A stretch of 64,000 nucleotides of DNA from Niabella sp. (lineage in GTDB: Bacteria > Bacteroidota > Bacteroidia > Chitinophagales > Chitinophagaceae). The notes beneath the pieces were generated by a model that was not told the origin of the DNA, searched no databases, and saw nothing but the letters and a program-made list of their open reading frames with translations. This document shows positions 16,400-24,691 of the stretch, in pieces. The position numbers were made by a program, and so were the translations under genes. Position 1 is the stretch's first letter, and each line of letters opens with the position of its first letter. Where the stretch lies: NCBI RefSeq assembly GCF_030150205.1, contig NZ_JASLGT010000025.1, positions 29,379 through 93,378 on the forward strand, in the 5' to 3' direction.

Positions 16400-17278
16400 A
16401 TGCAATCAAAATCATTCATCTTTACCCGTACCGTATTTAGAAGCATCGGACAGATCATGTTACAGGAAAACGCGCTGACGGGGCTTTTATTCCTCATTGG
16501 CATCTTCTATGGCTCCGTTCTGGGTGGTATTGCCGCATTGCTTTCGGCCGTTACCGGCGTACTTACCGCACACCTGCTGAAATACGACCGGCAGGAAATT
16601 GAACAGGGCCTGTATGGCTTTAGCTCCACCCTTGTAGGGGTAGCGATGATATTTTATTTCAAACCGCTTCCTGTAATATGGATTGCCATCATCATCGGTG
16701 CAGCACTGGCCGCTATTTTGCAACACCTGTTTATTGTAAAAAAAATCCCCGGCTTTACATTCCCGTTTATCGCTGTTACCTGGATCCTGCTTTACCTGTT
16801 TCACCATGTGATCATTGAGCCCAATTCCGTTGCAGTTGCCAGTGAAATGATCGAAAAAGATGATTTTGCCACCAGCATCCACGGGTTTGGAGAAGTTATT
16901 TTCCAGGACAGCACCGTTGGCGGGCTCCTGTTCTTTTTAGGCGTTTTCATTAACCGGCCTATTGCCGCTTTATATGGCATTGCCGGTGCCATTCTCAGCG
17001 CCTATGTGGCCATTCATTTATCGGAATCTACACCGGATATAGAAATGGGATTATTCAGCTTTAACGCCCTGCTATGTGCCATTACTTTTGCAGGCGATGA
17101 GCCCGTTGACGGAATCTTTGTGCTGTTTTCCGTAATACTGACCGTAATTATCGACATTGCCATGCTGCGCATGCATTGGTCCGTATTAACTTTTCCTTTT
17201 GTTGCCGCCAGCTGGGTTACGCTTATATTGAAAAAGTGGATCCCTATTCCCCGGAGAAGCCTTTCCCCTGACAAATAA
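16400..17278 (+). CDS. Urea transporter (UT family)
   Basis: A 292-residue inner-membrane channel-like protein with two similar halves, as in UT-B/dvUT. First-half marks are the ENALTGLLFLIGIFYGS helix and YGFSSTLVGVA. Second-half marks are VGGLLFFLGVFINRP and LFSFNALLCAITF. The duplicated LTGLLFL/VGGLLFF and FSSTLVG/FNALLCA segments line the urea path in this family. It is the last transport gene of the urease island and probably lets urea into the cytoplasm for UreABC. It starts 94 bases after the nickel transporter. Confidence 0.92.
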   Translation: MQSKSFIFTRTVFRSIGQIMLQENALTGLLFLIGIFYGSVLGGIAALLSAVTGVLTAHLLKYDRQEIEQGLYGFSSTLVGVAMIFYFKPLPVIWIAIIIGAALAAILQHLFIVKKIPGFTFPFIAVTWILLYLFHHVIIEPNSVAVASEMIEKDDFATSIHGFGEVIFQDSTVGGLLFFLGVFINRPIAALYGIAGAILSAYVAIHLSESTPDIEMGLFSFNALLCAITFAGDEPVDGIFVLFSVILTVIIDIAMLRMHWSVLTFPFVAASWVTLILKKWIPIPRRSLSPDK

Positions 17279-17523
17279 CCGGGGGGCTTTTCGCCCGCAT
17301 TTTCTGAATCTCTGTTTTTGCGCGCTGTTCTATCCTCTTTTTCGCCGCAGTGATATAGTACAGCTGAAGTCTACCCAGGCAAGTAAATCCATTACGCTGC
17401 ATAAGCGCTATCGCCCTGATCTGCTGCAGTTCCTAAAATGTTATCCACCATTTTAGAGTAAGCATCATATTTTATAATTAACTTTAAGTTACCGTATTCA
17501 CCCAATCCAACAGACAGATCCTT

Positions 17524-18432
17524 ATGGCGCATACCATAAAAATGATCAGTAACTACGAGTATAAACGGCAGTTCCTCCCGGAGATCTCTGCCAATGTACT
17601 GCACGATCATTCACAGCTCCAGCTTTACAAAATCGAATCTTATCTAAAGGATATCCTGATTCCCGTGCCTCCCTACCGGACCTCCTTTAATTTCCTGATG
17701 CTGGTAACCAAAGGATACATTCAGCAACAGCTGGAAACGCAAAGCTATACCGTTACTGCGGGGCAGGTCATCAATATTAAACAGGGATGTATTACCCGTA
17801 CCCTGGAACTTTCGCCGGATCTGCAGGGCTTTTATCTCATTTATGAAAACAATGTGATCACCAGTTTTTTCCTGAACAACAAAGAACTGGATTTCTTTTT
17901 TACTGCACCTTATATACAACTTTCCGCAAAAGAAGTAAAATGGCTCGAGAAATCGTTTTACCTGTTAAAGGAGGAGCTGGACACAATTACGCACAACGGT
18001 TCGGAAGACATCTGTCTTGCTCTTTTTTCCGCCATCCTGCTAAAACTGATCAAATCCGGAAACCCCGATGCGCATGCGCTCACCCGGGATCTGAAAATTT
18101 CTTACCAGTTCCGGACAGAAGTTCAGCATGCGCATATCCAGCATAAGGACGTAAGCTTCTATGCCAAGAAGATGCAGATCTCAGAAACCTACCTGAACAA
18201 ATGCGTCAAAAAAACCACTGGCAAACCACCTAAACAATGGATACAGGAAATCAGCATCCTGCATAGCCAGATCCTATTGCAGAACCTAACCAAAGAAATA
18301 TCGGAAGTGGCCTATGAATTAAACTATCAGTCGGCCTCCTATTTCACCCGGATCTTTCATAAAGTAACCGGCGTTACCCCAAAAACATACCGGCTGCAGC
18401 TAAAAGAGCGCTATAAAAACAATTGGGTATAA
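17524..18432 (+). CDS. AraC-family transcriptional regulator
   Basis: A 302-residue regulator. The N-terminal half is a cupin-like sensing domain (VTKGYIQQQLETQSYTVTAG, about residues 58-78). The C-terminal half is a double helix-turn-helix (about 200-295), with the signature EVAYELNYQSASYFTRIFHK and the end GVTPKTYR. It is the last gene of the urease island on the same strand, 245 bases after the urea transporter. It may control the island, but no binding sites can be assigned. Common Bacteroidota members of this type respond to small effectors. Confidence 0.9.
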   Translation: MAHTIKMISNYEYKRQFLPEISANVLHDHSQLQLYKIESYLKDILIPVPPYRTSFNFLMLVTKGYIQQQLETQSYTVTAGQVINIKQGCITRTLELSPDLQGFYLIYENNVITSFFLNNKELDFFFTAPYIQLSAKEVKWLEKSFYLLKEELDTITHNGSEDICLALFSAILLKLIKSGNPDAHALTRDLKISYQFRTEVQHAHIQHKDVSFYAKKMQISETYLNKCVKKTTGKPPKQWIQEISILHSQILLQNLTKEISEVAYELNYQSASYFTRIFHKVTGVTPKTYRLQLKERYKNNWV

Positions 18433-18859
18433 AGCGCGTTGGAATTTGAAAATTTGAAAATATGTAAATGTGGGAATGAGGCAATGGATCTGTGAGCATG
18501 AAACGGCATCTAATATTGAACATTAAACAGTATTGAGCTATCAGTTATCAGTCATCAGTTTTCAGTGATCAGTGTCTGTCATCATCAAGCATCTATACAA
18601 ATCTGACATTGCACGTTGAATCTGAAACAAGCCCCTGGCGTTCAGCTCCCGTAAGCGTGAATCAGTCCTGTAGTTTGAAAAATCCCCAGGTTTCCCCGGT
18701 CTACATGTCCCCCAAAGGCAACAATGAATGGTCAATAGTCAATAGATCTTCAAGTATCAAACGAAATGTAACATTAACGGTATAACTGAAACATACCCTT
18801 AGCATTTCGCTTTCAGCGTTTTTCTCTACCTTAGCAATACGGCATCCAAATTTCTAATT
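18433..18859. repeat. Intergenic region with shuffled repeat modules
   Basis: No gene is seen. The region holds the reverse complement of module A (18440-18478) and of the bridging module (GGCATCTAATATTGAAC near 18515). It also holds the reverse complement of module B (18538-18574, e.g. ATCAGTTATCAGTCATCAG). Read on the minus strand the order is B, bridge, A, while at 117-304 on the plus strand it is A, bridge, B. Possible promoter bases for the next gene (TACCTTAG) lie near 18828. Confidence 0.65.
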
Positions 18860-19447
18860 ATGAAACAACCTTTGATTACTGGTATCTTCTTATTAATATG
18901 CTGCCTTTACAGCTGCGGCTTTGAAGAACGGAGGAAGCAGCTGGATGAGCGGGAGCAGGCCCTCAACCAGCGCGAACAGGCCGTAATGATTAAAGAAAAG
19001 GAAATTAAACTAAAAGAAGACAGTCTTAAGAAATATGCTGCAAAAGTAGATTCAGCAAGTCATGTACCGGTTATACCCGGCATCCCGCTGCCCGACTCCC
19101 TGTCTGGCAACTGGAATGTAACCATGGTTTGTACCCAAACCAACTGTTCTGGTTTTGCGGTGGGCGATATCCGTAAAGAAACCTGGCTTATTGCCGGAAA
19201 TGGAACGGCCGTAACGGTACGGGCAATGCAGGGCGATAAGCTGATCCGTGTGTACACCGGTATCTTTACAGGCAGTGATCTGAAACTTGCCACACCAGAG
19301 TCTGAAAGCGCCCAACCTTCCGCTACCATGAAAGTGGAATTAAAAACAGATCAAAAGAACAAATTAAGCGGACAGCGGCTGATCACCCAGGCAGATGGTT
19401 GCGAAACCACCTTCAAGGTAGACCTGGATAAATCAAAGAATCCTTAA
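18860..19447 (+). CDS. Lipoprotein with coiled coil, unknown function
   Basis: A 195-residue predicted lipoprotein not recognised as a named family. The signal peptide ends in a lipobox-like CLYSC (Cys at about residue 19). Next comes a charged heptad-like region (about 22-65) with repeated REQALNQREQ and KEKEIKLKEDS, which should form a coiled coil. The C-terminal domain (about 75-195) is beta-rich with two Cys in CTQTNCSG and one in DGCETTF. Its plan (LSGNWNVTM, TWLIAGNGT) resembles small periplasmic ligand- or stress-related barrels. It lies 18 bases before the antiporter gene, suggesting co-expression. Confidence 0.75.
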   Translation: MKQPLITGIFLLICCLYSCGFEERRKQLDEREQALNQREQAVMIKEKEIKLKEDSLKKYAAKVDSASHVPVIPGIPLPDSLSGNWNVTMVCTQTNCSGFAVGDIRKETWLIAGNGTAVTVRAMQGDKLIRVYTGIFTGSDLKLATPESESAQPSATMKVELKTDQKNKLSGQRLITQADGCETTFKVDLDKSKNP

Positions 19448-19465
19448 TCTTAACTTGCTTTGAAT

Positions 19466-21616
19466 ATGTTGTTAAGCATTATTGATACAACACTGCCGGT
19501 TACGGATCCGATCTTAAGATACCTGATCGTTATCCTGATTGTGCTGCTGGCACCCATCCTGCTGAACAAATTAAAGATCCCCCATCTCATCGGCCTTATC
19601 ATTGCCGGCGCGCTCACAGGCCCCAACGGCTTCGGTATCCTGGACCGAGACAGCAGCATTGTGGTTTCGGGTACCACCGGGTTGCTTTATATCATGTTTT
19701 TAGCCGGTCTGGAGATCGACCTGATCGAATTTAAAAAAAACAAATGGAAAAGCATCACCTTCGGGATGTATACTTTTTGTATCCCGATGATCATTGGTAC
19801 ACTGGGTAGCTATTACCTGCTGCATTTTAACTGGATGACCTCCATCCTCCTGGGGAGCCTGATCTCTTCCCACACGCTCCTGGCATATCCCATTGTTAGC
19901 AAATTAGGGGTTGCCAAAGACCGGTCGGTAAATATTACTGTAGGCGGTACCATGATCACGGATACGCTGGCGCTGCTGGTACTTGCAGTAATTGTGGGAA
20001 TGACCAAGGGGCAGGTAGATGCCGCCTTTTGGCTGCGCCTTACGCTGTCCATCCTTGCTTTCGGGCTGATCGTTTTATTCCTCTTCCCGGTTATCGGGCG
20101 GTGGTTCTTTAAAAAAGTACAGGATAAAATCTCCCAGTTCATTTTTGTACTGGTGATGGTTTACCTGGGTGCCGTGCTGGCCGAGCTGGCCGGAGTGGAG
20201 GGCATTATCGGCGCATTCCTATCCGGACTTGCATTAAACCGGTTGATTCCGGCAACATCGCCGTTAATGAACCGGGTTGAGTTTGTAGGCAACGCACTTT
20301 TCATTCCCTTCTTTCTCATCAGCGTGGGAATGCTCATCGATTTTAAAGCTTTTATAAAAGATACAGAAACCATAAAAGTAGCGGCAGTACTTACTGTTGG
20401 CGTTATTGTGGCCAAATACCTTGCAGCCTGGGCCACCGCCAAAACCTTCCGGCTTAACAAACCCCAGCTCCGGGTAATCTTTGGATTAAGCGTGGCACAG
20501 GCCGCGGCCACCCTTGCTGCTGTAATGGTGGGCTATAATATCATCATTTCCGAAACACCCGATGGAGAACCTATCCGCCTGTTGAATGAAGCGGTGCTTA
20601 ACGGTTCCATCCTCGTGATCCTTATCACCTGTACACTGGCTTCCTTAACAGCCCAGAAAGGCGGACAGGAACTGGCGAAGGAAACCGGAACCGGAGCAGA
20701 AGAGCGCAGCAGCAATAAGGAGGATGGCGAAAAAATAATGATCGCTACAAATGCATTGGATAAAACGGAACACCTGGTGCAGCTGGCCCTTTCTATTAAA
20801 TCCCCAGCCAATACCGACCAGCTCTATGCCCTGCACATTATTAATAAACACGATGCGCCGGATGAATCGGACCGGACCGGTAAAAAAATGCTGGAGCTGG
20901 CCGTACATACCGGTGCGGCCGCCGATGTAAAAGTGACGGACATCCTTCGCTACGATGATAATATCATCAACGGCATTACCGGCGAGCTAAAGGCCAATAA
21001 GATCACCGATCTCATCCTTGGGTACAGCACCAAGCCCTATAACTCCGTTAAAAGCTTTGCACTCATCAATGGCATTCTCGACAATGAAAAGATCACTACC
21101 TATGTTTATAATCCCGTTCAGCCCCTGTCTACCATAAAAAGCAATGTGGTGGTCATTCCCAGAAATGCAGAACGGGAGGCCGGTTTTTTTTACTGGTTGT
21201 CCAATCTATGGACGCTGGCCAAACATTGCGGCGGCGGCGTAAAGTTTTTTGCATCAGCGAATATTGAACCATTGCTGCAAAGCCTTAACGAAAAGAATCC
21301 GATCGAATACCGTTTTACGGCATTTACCAACTGGGAAGACCTGCTGATCCTTTCCAGGGAAATTGATAAGAATGATCTCCTTACGGTTGTATTGAGCCGT
21401 CCCCAATACCCTTCCTACAACCAGCATATGGACCGCATCTTTACGTACCTGGACCGGTATTTCCGGTCGGGCAATTTTCTGCTCATTTACCCCGTACAGG
21501 TAAAACAGGCGGATGCCGACGATTTTTATATCAGCGATCAGCAGTTTCTCAATCCCACCATGGATTTGCAAGGACTTGGTAAAGATATCGGGCGGATCTT
21601 TAACCGGGAGCGGTAA
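19466..21616 (+). CDS. CPA2-type cation:proton antiporter with C-terminal regulatory domain
   Basis: A 716-residue protein. Residues 1 to about 400 are a Na+(K+)/H+ exchanger membrane domain of about 12-13 spans. The family motifs are IPHLIGLIIAGALTGPNG, SSHTLLAYPIV, TMITDTLALLVLAVIVG and LAELAGVEGIIGAFLSG. After a charged linker there is a cytoplasmic part (about 425-716) resembling tandem universal-stress-like domains (HLVQLALSIKSP, TDLILGYSTKP). The ATG at 19466 is preferred over an in-frame TTG six bases upstream. Ion preference is not readable from sequence. It lies downstream of the lipoprotein gene. Confidence 0.88.
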   Translation: MLLSIIDTTLPVTDPILRYLIVILIVLLAPILLNKLKIPHLIGLIIAGALTGPNGFGILDRDSSIVVSGTTGLLYIMFLAGLEIDLIEFKKNKWKSITFGMYTFCIPMIIGTLGSYYLLHFNWMTSILLGSLISSHTLLAYPIVSKLGVAKDRSVNITVGGTMITDTLALLVLAVIVGMTKGQVDAAFWLRLTLSILAFGLIVLFLFPVIGRWFFKKVQDKISQFIFVLVMVYLGAVLAELAGVEGIIGAFLSGLALNRLIPATSPLMNRVEFVGNALFIPFFLISVGMLIDFKAFIKDTETIKVAAVLTVGVIVAKYLAAWATAKTFRLNKPQLRVIFGLSVAQAAATLAAVMVGYNIIISETPDGEPIRLLNEAVLNGSILVILITCTLASLTAQKGGQELAKETGTGAEERSSNKEDGEKIMIATNALDKTEHLVQLALSIKSPANTDQLYALHIINKHDAPDESDRTGKKMLELAVHTGAAADVKVTDILRYDDNIINGITGELKANKITDLILGYSTKPYNSVKSFALINGILDNEKITTYVYNPVQPLSTIKSNVVVIPRNAEREAGFFYWLSNLWTLAKHCGGGVKFFASANIEPLLQSLNEKNPIEYRFTAFTNWEDLLILSREIDKNDLLTVVLSRPQYPSYNQHMDRIFTYLDRYFRSGNFLLIYPVQVKQADADDFYISDQQFLNPTMDLQGLGKDIGRIFNRER

Positions 21617-21708
21617 GCAGATCTATCTTATAATAATTAAAACCTTTGCCCGTATAAAACTCTTCTTTCGGGTATCTGCGACCTGGTTTCACACAACGGC
21701 GCAACCCT

Positions 21709-21792
21709 TTAAGTCTTCACCACAAAGGCACCCAAGACACGAAGCAGCACTAAGATTAAGTTCTTCTTTGCTTCTTCCGGTCTTCGTGATTC
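21709..21792. repeat. Half-palindromic repeat of the CCACAAAGGCAC/CTTCGTG family
   Basis: The 248-base gap before the next gene contains CACCACAAAGGCACCCAAGA, then CACGAAGCAGCACTAAG, and later CTTCTTCCGGTCTTCGTG. These resemble the unit at 13972-14053 in the urease island (CCACGAAGG, CACTAAG, CTTCGTG). The order of arms suggests a palindromic unit of about 80 bases. Confidence 0.5.
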
Positions 21793-21864
21793 TTACACTC
21801 CAAATGCCCGGCAGGCACCAGTAAACAGCTTTTTTAGTTATCTTCACATCTATAATATTCAGCT

Positions 21865-22689
21865 ATGAAACCTCTGTTTCTCTTTTTATTGGCATTTACC
21901 ATCAGTTGTTTAAGCAGTTACGGACAACATACCATTGTACTGGCATGGACCACTACCGATTCTATCCCTGTACCAGAATCGGTGCTGCCGGTTCCCAATA
22001 AAAAGGAACTGTACGTATCGCTGATCGACGGTAAAGGCAATGAGAAGGATGGCAAAGGCGGTATCGGTATTCTTTATAAAGATGGCAGGGTGAAAAACCT
22101 TAACTGGATTACGGGGTTAAATGCACCCAAAGGAATGGCCCTGTACAAAGGCCGTTTATATGTTGCAGATATCACAGACCTGGTAGTGATTGATGTAAAA
22201 AAAGCGCAGGTGATCGCCACCATCCCGGTTCCAGGTTCTGTTTTTCTTAATGACGTAACAGTAGATAAAAAAGGGATTGTTTATATATCGGACACCCGCG
22301 AAAATAAAATTTATAAAGTAGCGAATCAGCAACCGGAGGTATACCTGGATCAGGTGACCGATGCAAATGGGTTGAAGTCAATTGGCCCGGATCTGTATGT
22401 ATTGGCCGGAAAAGAATTATGGAAACTGGATGCAAATAAAAACAAAACGGTTATTGCTTCCGGGTTTGAACAGGGCGGAGACGGACTGGAACCTACCGGT
22501 GATGGTGGTTTTATCGTTACCTGCTGGGCAGGCCTTATTTATTATGTTTCCCCTACCGGCACGATTCAGAAAATGCTGGACGTACAGGGCCGCATGAACA
22601 CGGCGGACCTGGCTTACGAAGACGCTACTAAAACCTTATATGTTCCTACATTTAATAACTACAGTGTGGTAGCTTTCGAATTAAAATAA
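21865..22689 (+). CDS. Secreted SMP-30/NHL-type beta-propeller protein
   Basis: A 274-residue exported protein with a signal peptide ending at SYGQ (about residue 21). The mature part is made of propeller-blade repeats such as LNAPKGMALYKGRLYVADI, FLNDVTVDKKGIVYISDT and DGLEPTGDGGFIVTCWAG. This pattern fits the SMP-30/gluconolactonase-like superfamily. Metal ligands would be an N-terminal Glu and later Asn/Asp residues, for example in FLNDV. Lactonase activity is possible but many such proteins have no known substrate. It is a lone + strand gene facing a convergent lipoprotein gene. Confidence 0.75.
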   Translation: MKPLFLFLLAFTISCLSSYGQHTIVLAWTTTDSIPVPESVLPVPNKKELYVSLIDGKGNEKDGKGGIGILYKDGRVKNLNWITGLNAPKGMALYKGRLYVADITDLVVIDVKKAQVIATIPVPGSVFLNDVTVDKKGIVYISDTRENKIYKVANQQPEVYLDQVTDANGLKSIGPDLYVLAGKELWKLDANKNKTVIASGFEQGGDGLEPTGDGGFIVTCWAGLIYYVSPTGTIQKMLDVQGRMNTADLAYEDATKTLYVPTFNNYSVVAFELK

Positions 22690-22768
22690 GAAAATGAAAC
22701 CGCTGCCTGTTGATCCATAGTGCATCACTGCTAAAGCAGGGATAATGCCGTGCTTTATTACGCCGTTG

Positions 22769-23788
22769 CTACTGGTATTGAATATAAACCGGCCGGGGTT
22801 TAAAATGCAGCAATTCCACGGGCGTAAATAAACCGGTACTGCCCCGCTTAAGGTCATTTTTATAAAATAGTTTAAAACCCGTAAACTGCACCGGCTGACG
22901 ATATGCAAAAGCGTTATAGGTTCCTGTTTTCAGGGCCTTGCTGCCCCAGCCATCCATATCGATCACCACCTGTACTTCGGGCACTTTTTTGATTTCCTTA
23001 TACCCCGTTACCATATCATTCGTAAACCGGTGTATGACCAGCACTTTGGGCGGCAATTGGTTGTCCCGCACAATTTCCGCAAGGTAGTCGATCACAAAAT
23101 TAATATCGTCCGCATCAAAGCTTCCAATCCGGCTTCCCGGCGTGGCACCATCCTTCATGGAAAATTCAGGATCGATTCCCAGGTGAAAGCCCGGTAGTTT
23201 AAAATATTTTTCGAACCGGGGAATCTCTTCCTGGAGCGTGCTTTGTCCAACCTGCACATCTATAAATGTAAGGGCCCCGATTTCTTTCGACCATTTCAGC
23301 ACCGTATCAATCTGGTGAAACGGCATCCGCAGCCGGTATTTCCCATCCTTTCCGGGCGTACCCTGGGCGGTTACGGCAATATAATGCAGGGCCGGAATTA
23401 CCGGAGTTCCGGGATCCGCTTTTTCCCATTTTGACACTTCTCCCTTTAATTTTTGAAGCATTTCCTTTTTGGGTAGCTCTCCCAGTATACCCATTCCTTT
23501 TGAATACAAATTGCCATAGTAAGCAATAACCCTGTTAAACGGAAACACAGCTCCCGGCAGCGGATAAGGGGCTTTTGCCGGCCAACGCCCTGAAGCATCG
23601 CCGTTAGCGAGCACCTTTATCCGTTTATCATATCCGGCCGTGTCCAGTACCGGCGCTTTAGCCTGTGCTGCAAACGTAGCTTCCGGCTTTGTAACAGCCG
23701 CCGTTTGCTCCTGCGAATCAGAAGCCGTGCAGGCCATCAGGGAAGCACTGATCAGCAATACCTGAATACATTTAAAACGGTTGGTCAT
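22769..23788 (-). CDS. Lipoprotein of unknown function, TIM-barrel hydrolase-like
   Basis: A 339-residue predicted lipoprotein. The start at 23788 (MTNRFKCIQVLLISASLMAC) gives a lipobox at SLMAC; the frame extends 33 bases upstream. A linker rich in Ala, Thr and Gln leads to a domain of about 270 residues. It has alternating strands and helices: IPALHYIAVTAQGT, GALTFIDVQVGQST, PGFHLGIDPEFSM, PPKVLVIHRFTND and EVQVVIDMDGWG. Conserved-looking acidic residues at strand ends (GIDPEF, IDMDGW) recall glycoside-hydrolase-like barrels. I do not recognise a named family, and no substrate is suggested. Confidence 0.6.
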   Translation of the reverse strand: MTNRFKCIQVLLISASLMACTASDSQEQTAAVTKPEATFAAQAKAPVLDTAGYDKRIKVLANGDASGRWPAKAPYPLPGAVFPFNRVIAYYGNLYSKGMGILGELPKKEMLQKLKGEVSKWEKADPGTPVIPALHYIAVTAQGTPGKDGKYRLRMPFHQIDTVLKWSKEIGALTFIDVQVGQSTLQEEIPRFEKYFKLPGFHLGIDPEFSMKDGATPGSRIGSFDADDINFVIDYLAEIVRDNQLPPKVLVIHRFTNDMVTGYKEIKKVPEVQVVIDMDGWGSKALKTGTYNAFAYRQPVQFTGFKLFYKNDLKRGSTGLFTPVELLHFKPRPVYIQYQ

Positions 23789-23897
23789 ACGTAACAGTTC
23801 CATCATACACATTGGTTTCAAAAGCGGCTATAGCCCATGGTGCTGTTATTCAAGTATGCTCAATAAATTTGTAACAGCAATCCCAATCCGCATTCCA

Positions 23898-24626
23898 TTA
23901 AACAATACCTCCGGATAATATCCGCATACGATACGCATTCATTGCCGTGATTCCGAGTTTTTTTACCAACCCATAGTTGGCAATGAATCCCACTGGCGCA
24001 CCTATCACCGGCAAGAGCTGTGCCATTTTTGCCAGGTCGATATAATCGCGGTATTCCTGTTGAAAACGCCGCCAGTCAAAATCCGCAACAGCTACCGGCA
24101 TTTCTTTCATTTTTGTATCCCAGTCTTCCATTTTCCGGTAAACCGCATTGCGATGCTGTGCACTTGAAAAAGCCAGCTCAAAAATATGCAGCAGGTATAC
24201 CCGTTCCCGGTAATCTTCCAGGTCAATGCCATATAATGAAGCAATTTCATACAGCAATTTCAGCTTCAGTGCCAGCAGCAATGGAAAATCCGCCAGTCCC
24301 ATCAGCAGGCCACCGGCGCCGGTTACACCACCTTCCACTGCGGCCGTATTCCTGTAAAATTTTATTTTCTCTTTGACCGTTTGTTCCCTTAAAATAAACG
24401 CGGCTTCCTTCAGCGGTTTTGCAGTTGTATGTTTGGCACCAAATAAAACCGCCCGGATCATTTGCCGGATCACCACTGTAATGCCTTTATGAATTTTATC
24501 GGGTATCAGGGCATTGATCTTATCCTGGGTCTTTTTTGAAAGACGGTTGAAAAACCCGGGAGGGCGCTGCATCTCAAATTGCCAGCGCCTTAATTCAGCT
24601 AAAGCGATCTGTTCATATCGGTTCAT
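23898..24626 (-). CDS. EcsC family protein
   Basis: A 242-residue protein of the EcsC family, named after a Bacillus gene next to an ABC transporter but of unknown biochemical role. Typical marks are YEQIALAELRRWQFEMQRPP at the N-terminus and the glycine-rich amphipathic stretch GGVTGAGGLLMGLADFPLLL (about 98-117). The C-terminal segment, PVIGAPVGFIANYGLVKKLG, is also typical. The middle hydrophobic stretches could associate with membrane. A terminator separates it from the upstream symporter gene, so it is probably expressed on its own. Confidence 0.85.
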   Translation of the reverse strand: MNRYEQIALAELRRWQFEMQRPPGFFNRLSKKTQDKINALIPDKIHKGITVVIRQMIRAVLFGAKHTTAKPLKEAAFILREQTVKEKIKFYRNTAAVEGGVTGAGGLLMGLADFPLLLALKLKLLYEIASLYGIDLEDYRERVYLLHIFELAFSSAQHRNAVYRKMEDWDTKMKEMPVAVADFDWRRFQQEYRDYIDLAKMAQLLPVIGAPVGFIANYGLVKKLGITAMNAYRMRILSGGIV

Positions 24627-24638
24627 AGTCCGGTAATT

Positions 24639-24667
24639 AAAAAGAGCAGGGACAGCCTGCTCTTTTT
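24639..24667 (-). terminator. Intrinsic terminator after the first symporter gene
   Basis: Stem GAGCAGG (24644-24650) / CCTGCTC (24656-24662), flanked by A and T runs on both sides, so it could work in either direction. On the minus strand it lies 25-50 bases after the stop codon of the 24692-26371 gene and before the EcsC gene. Confidence 0.8.
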
Positions 24668-24691
24668 TAAAACAACTAAAACAAAATAAGG

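Noticed and set aside
16280..17520. Terminator after the urea transporter
   Set aside because: The GGGGGCTTTTCGCCC stretch near 17284 forms only a 4-5-bp stem without a clear T run.
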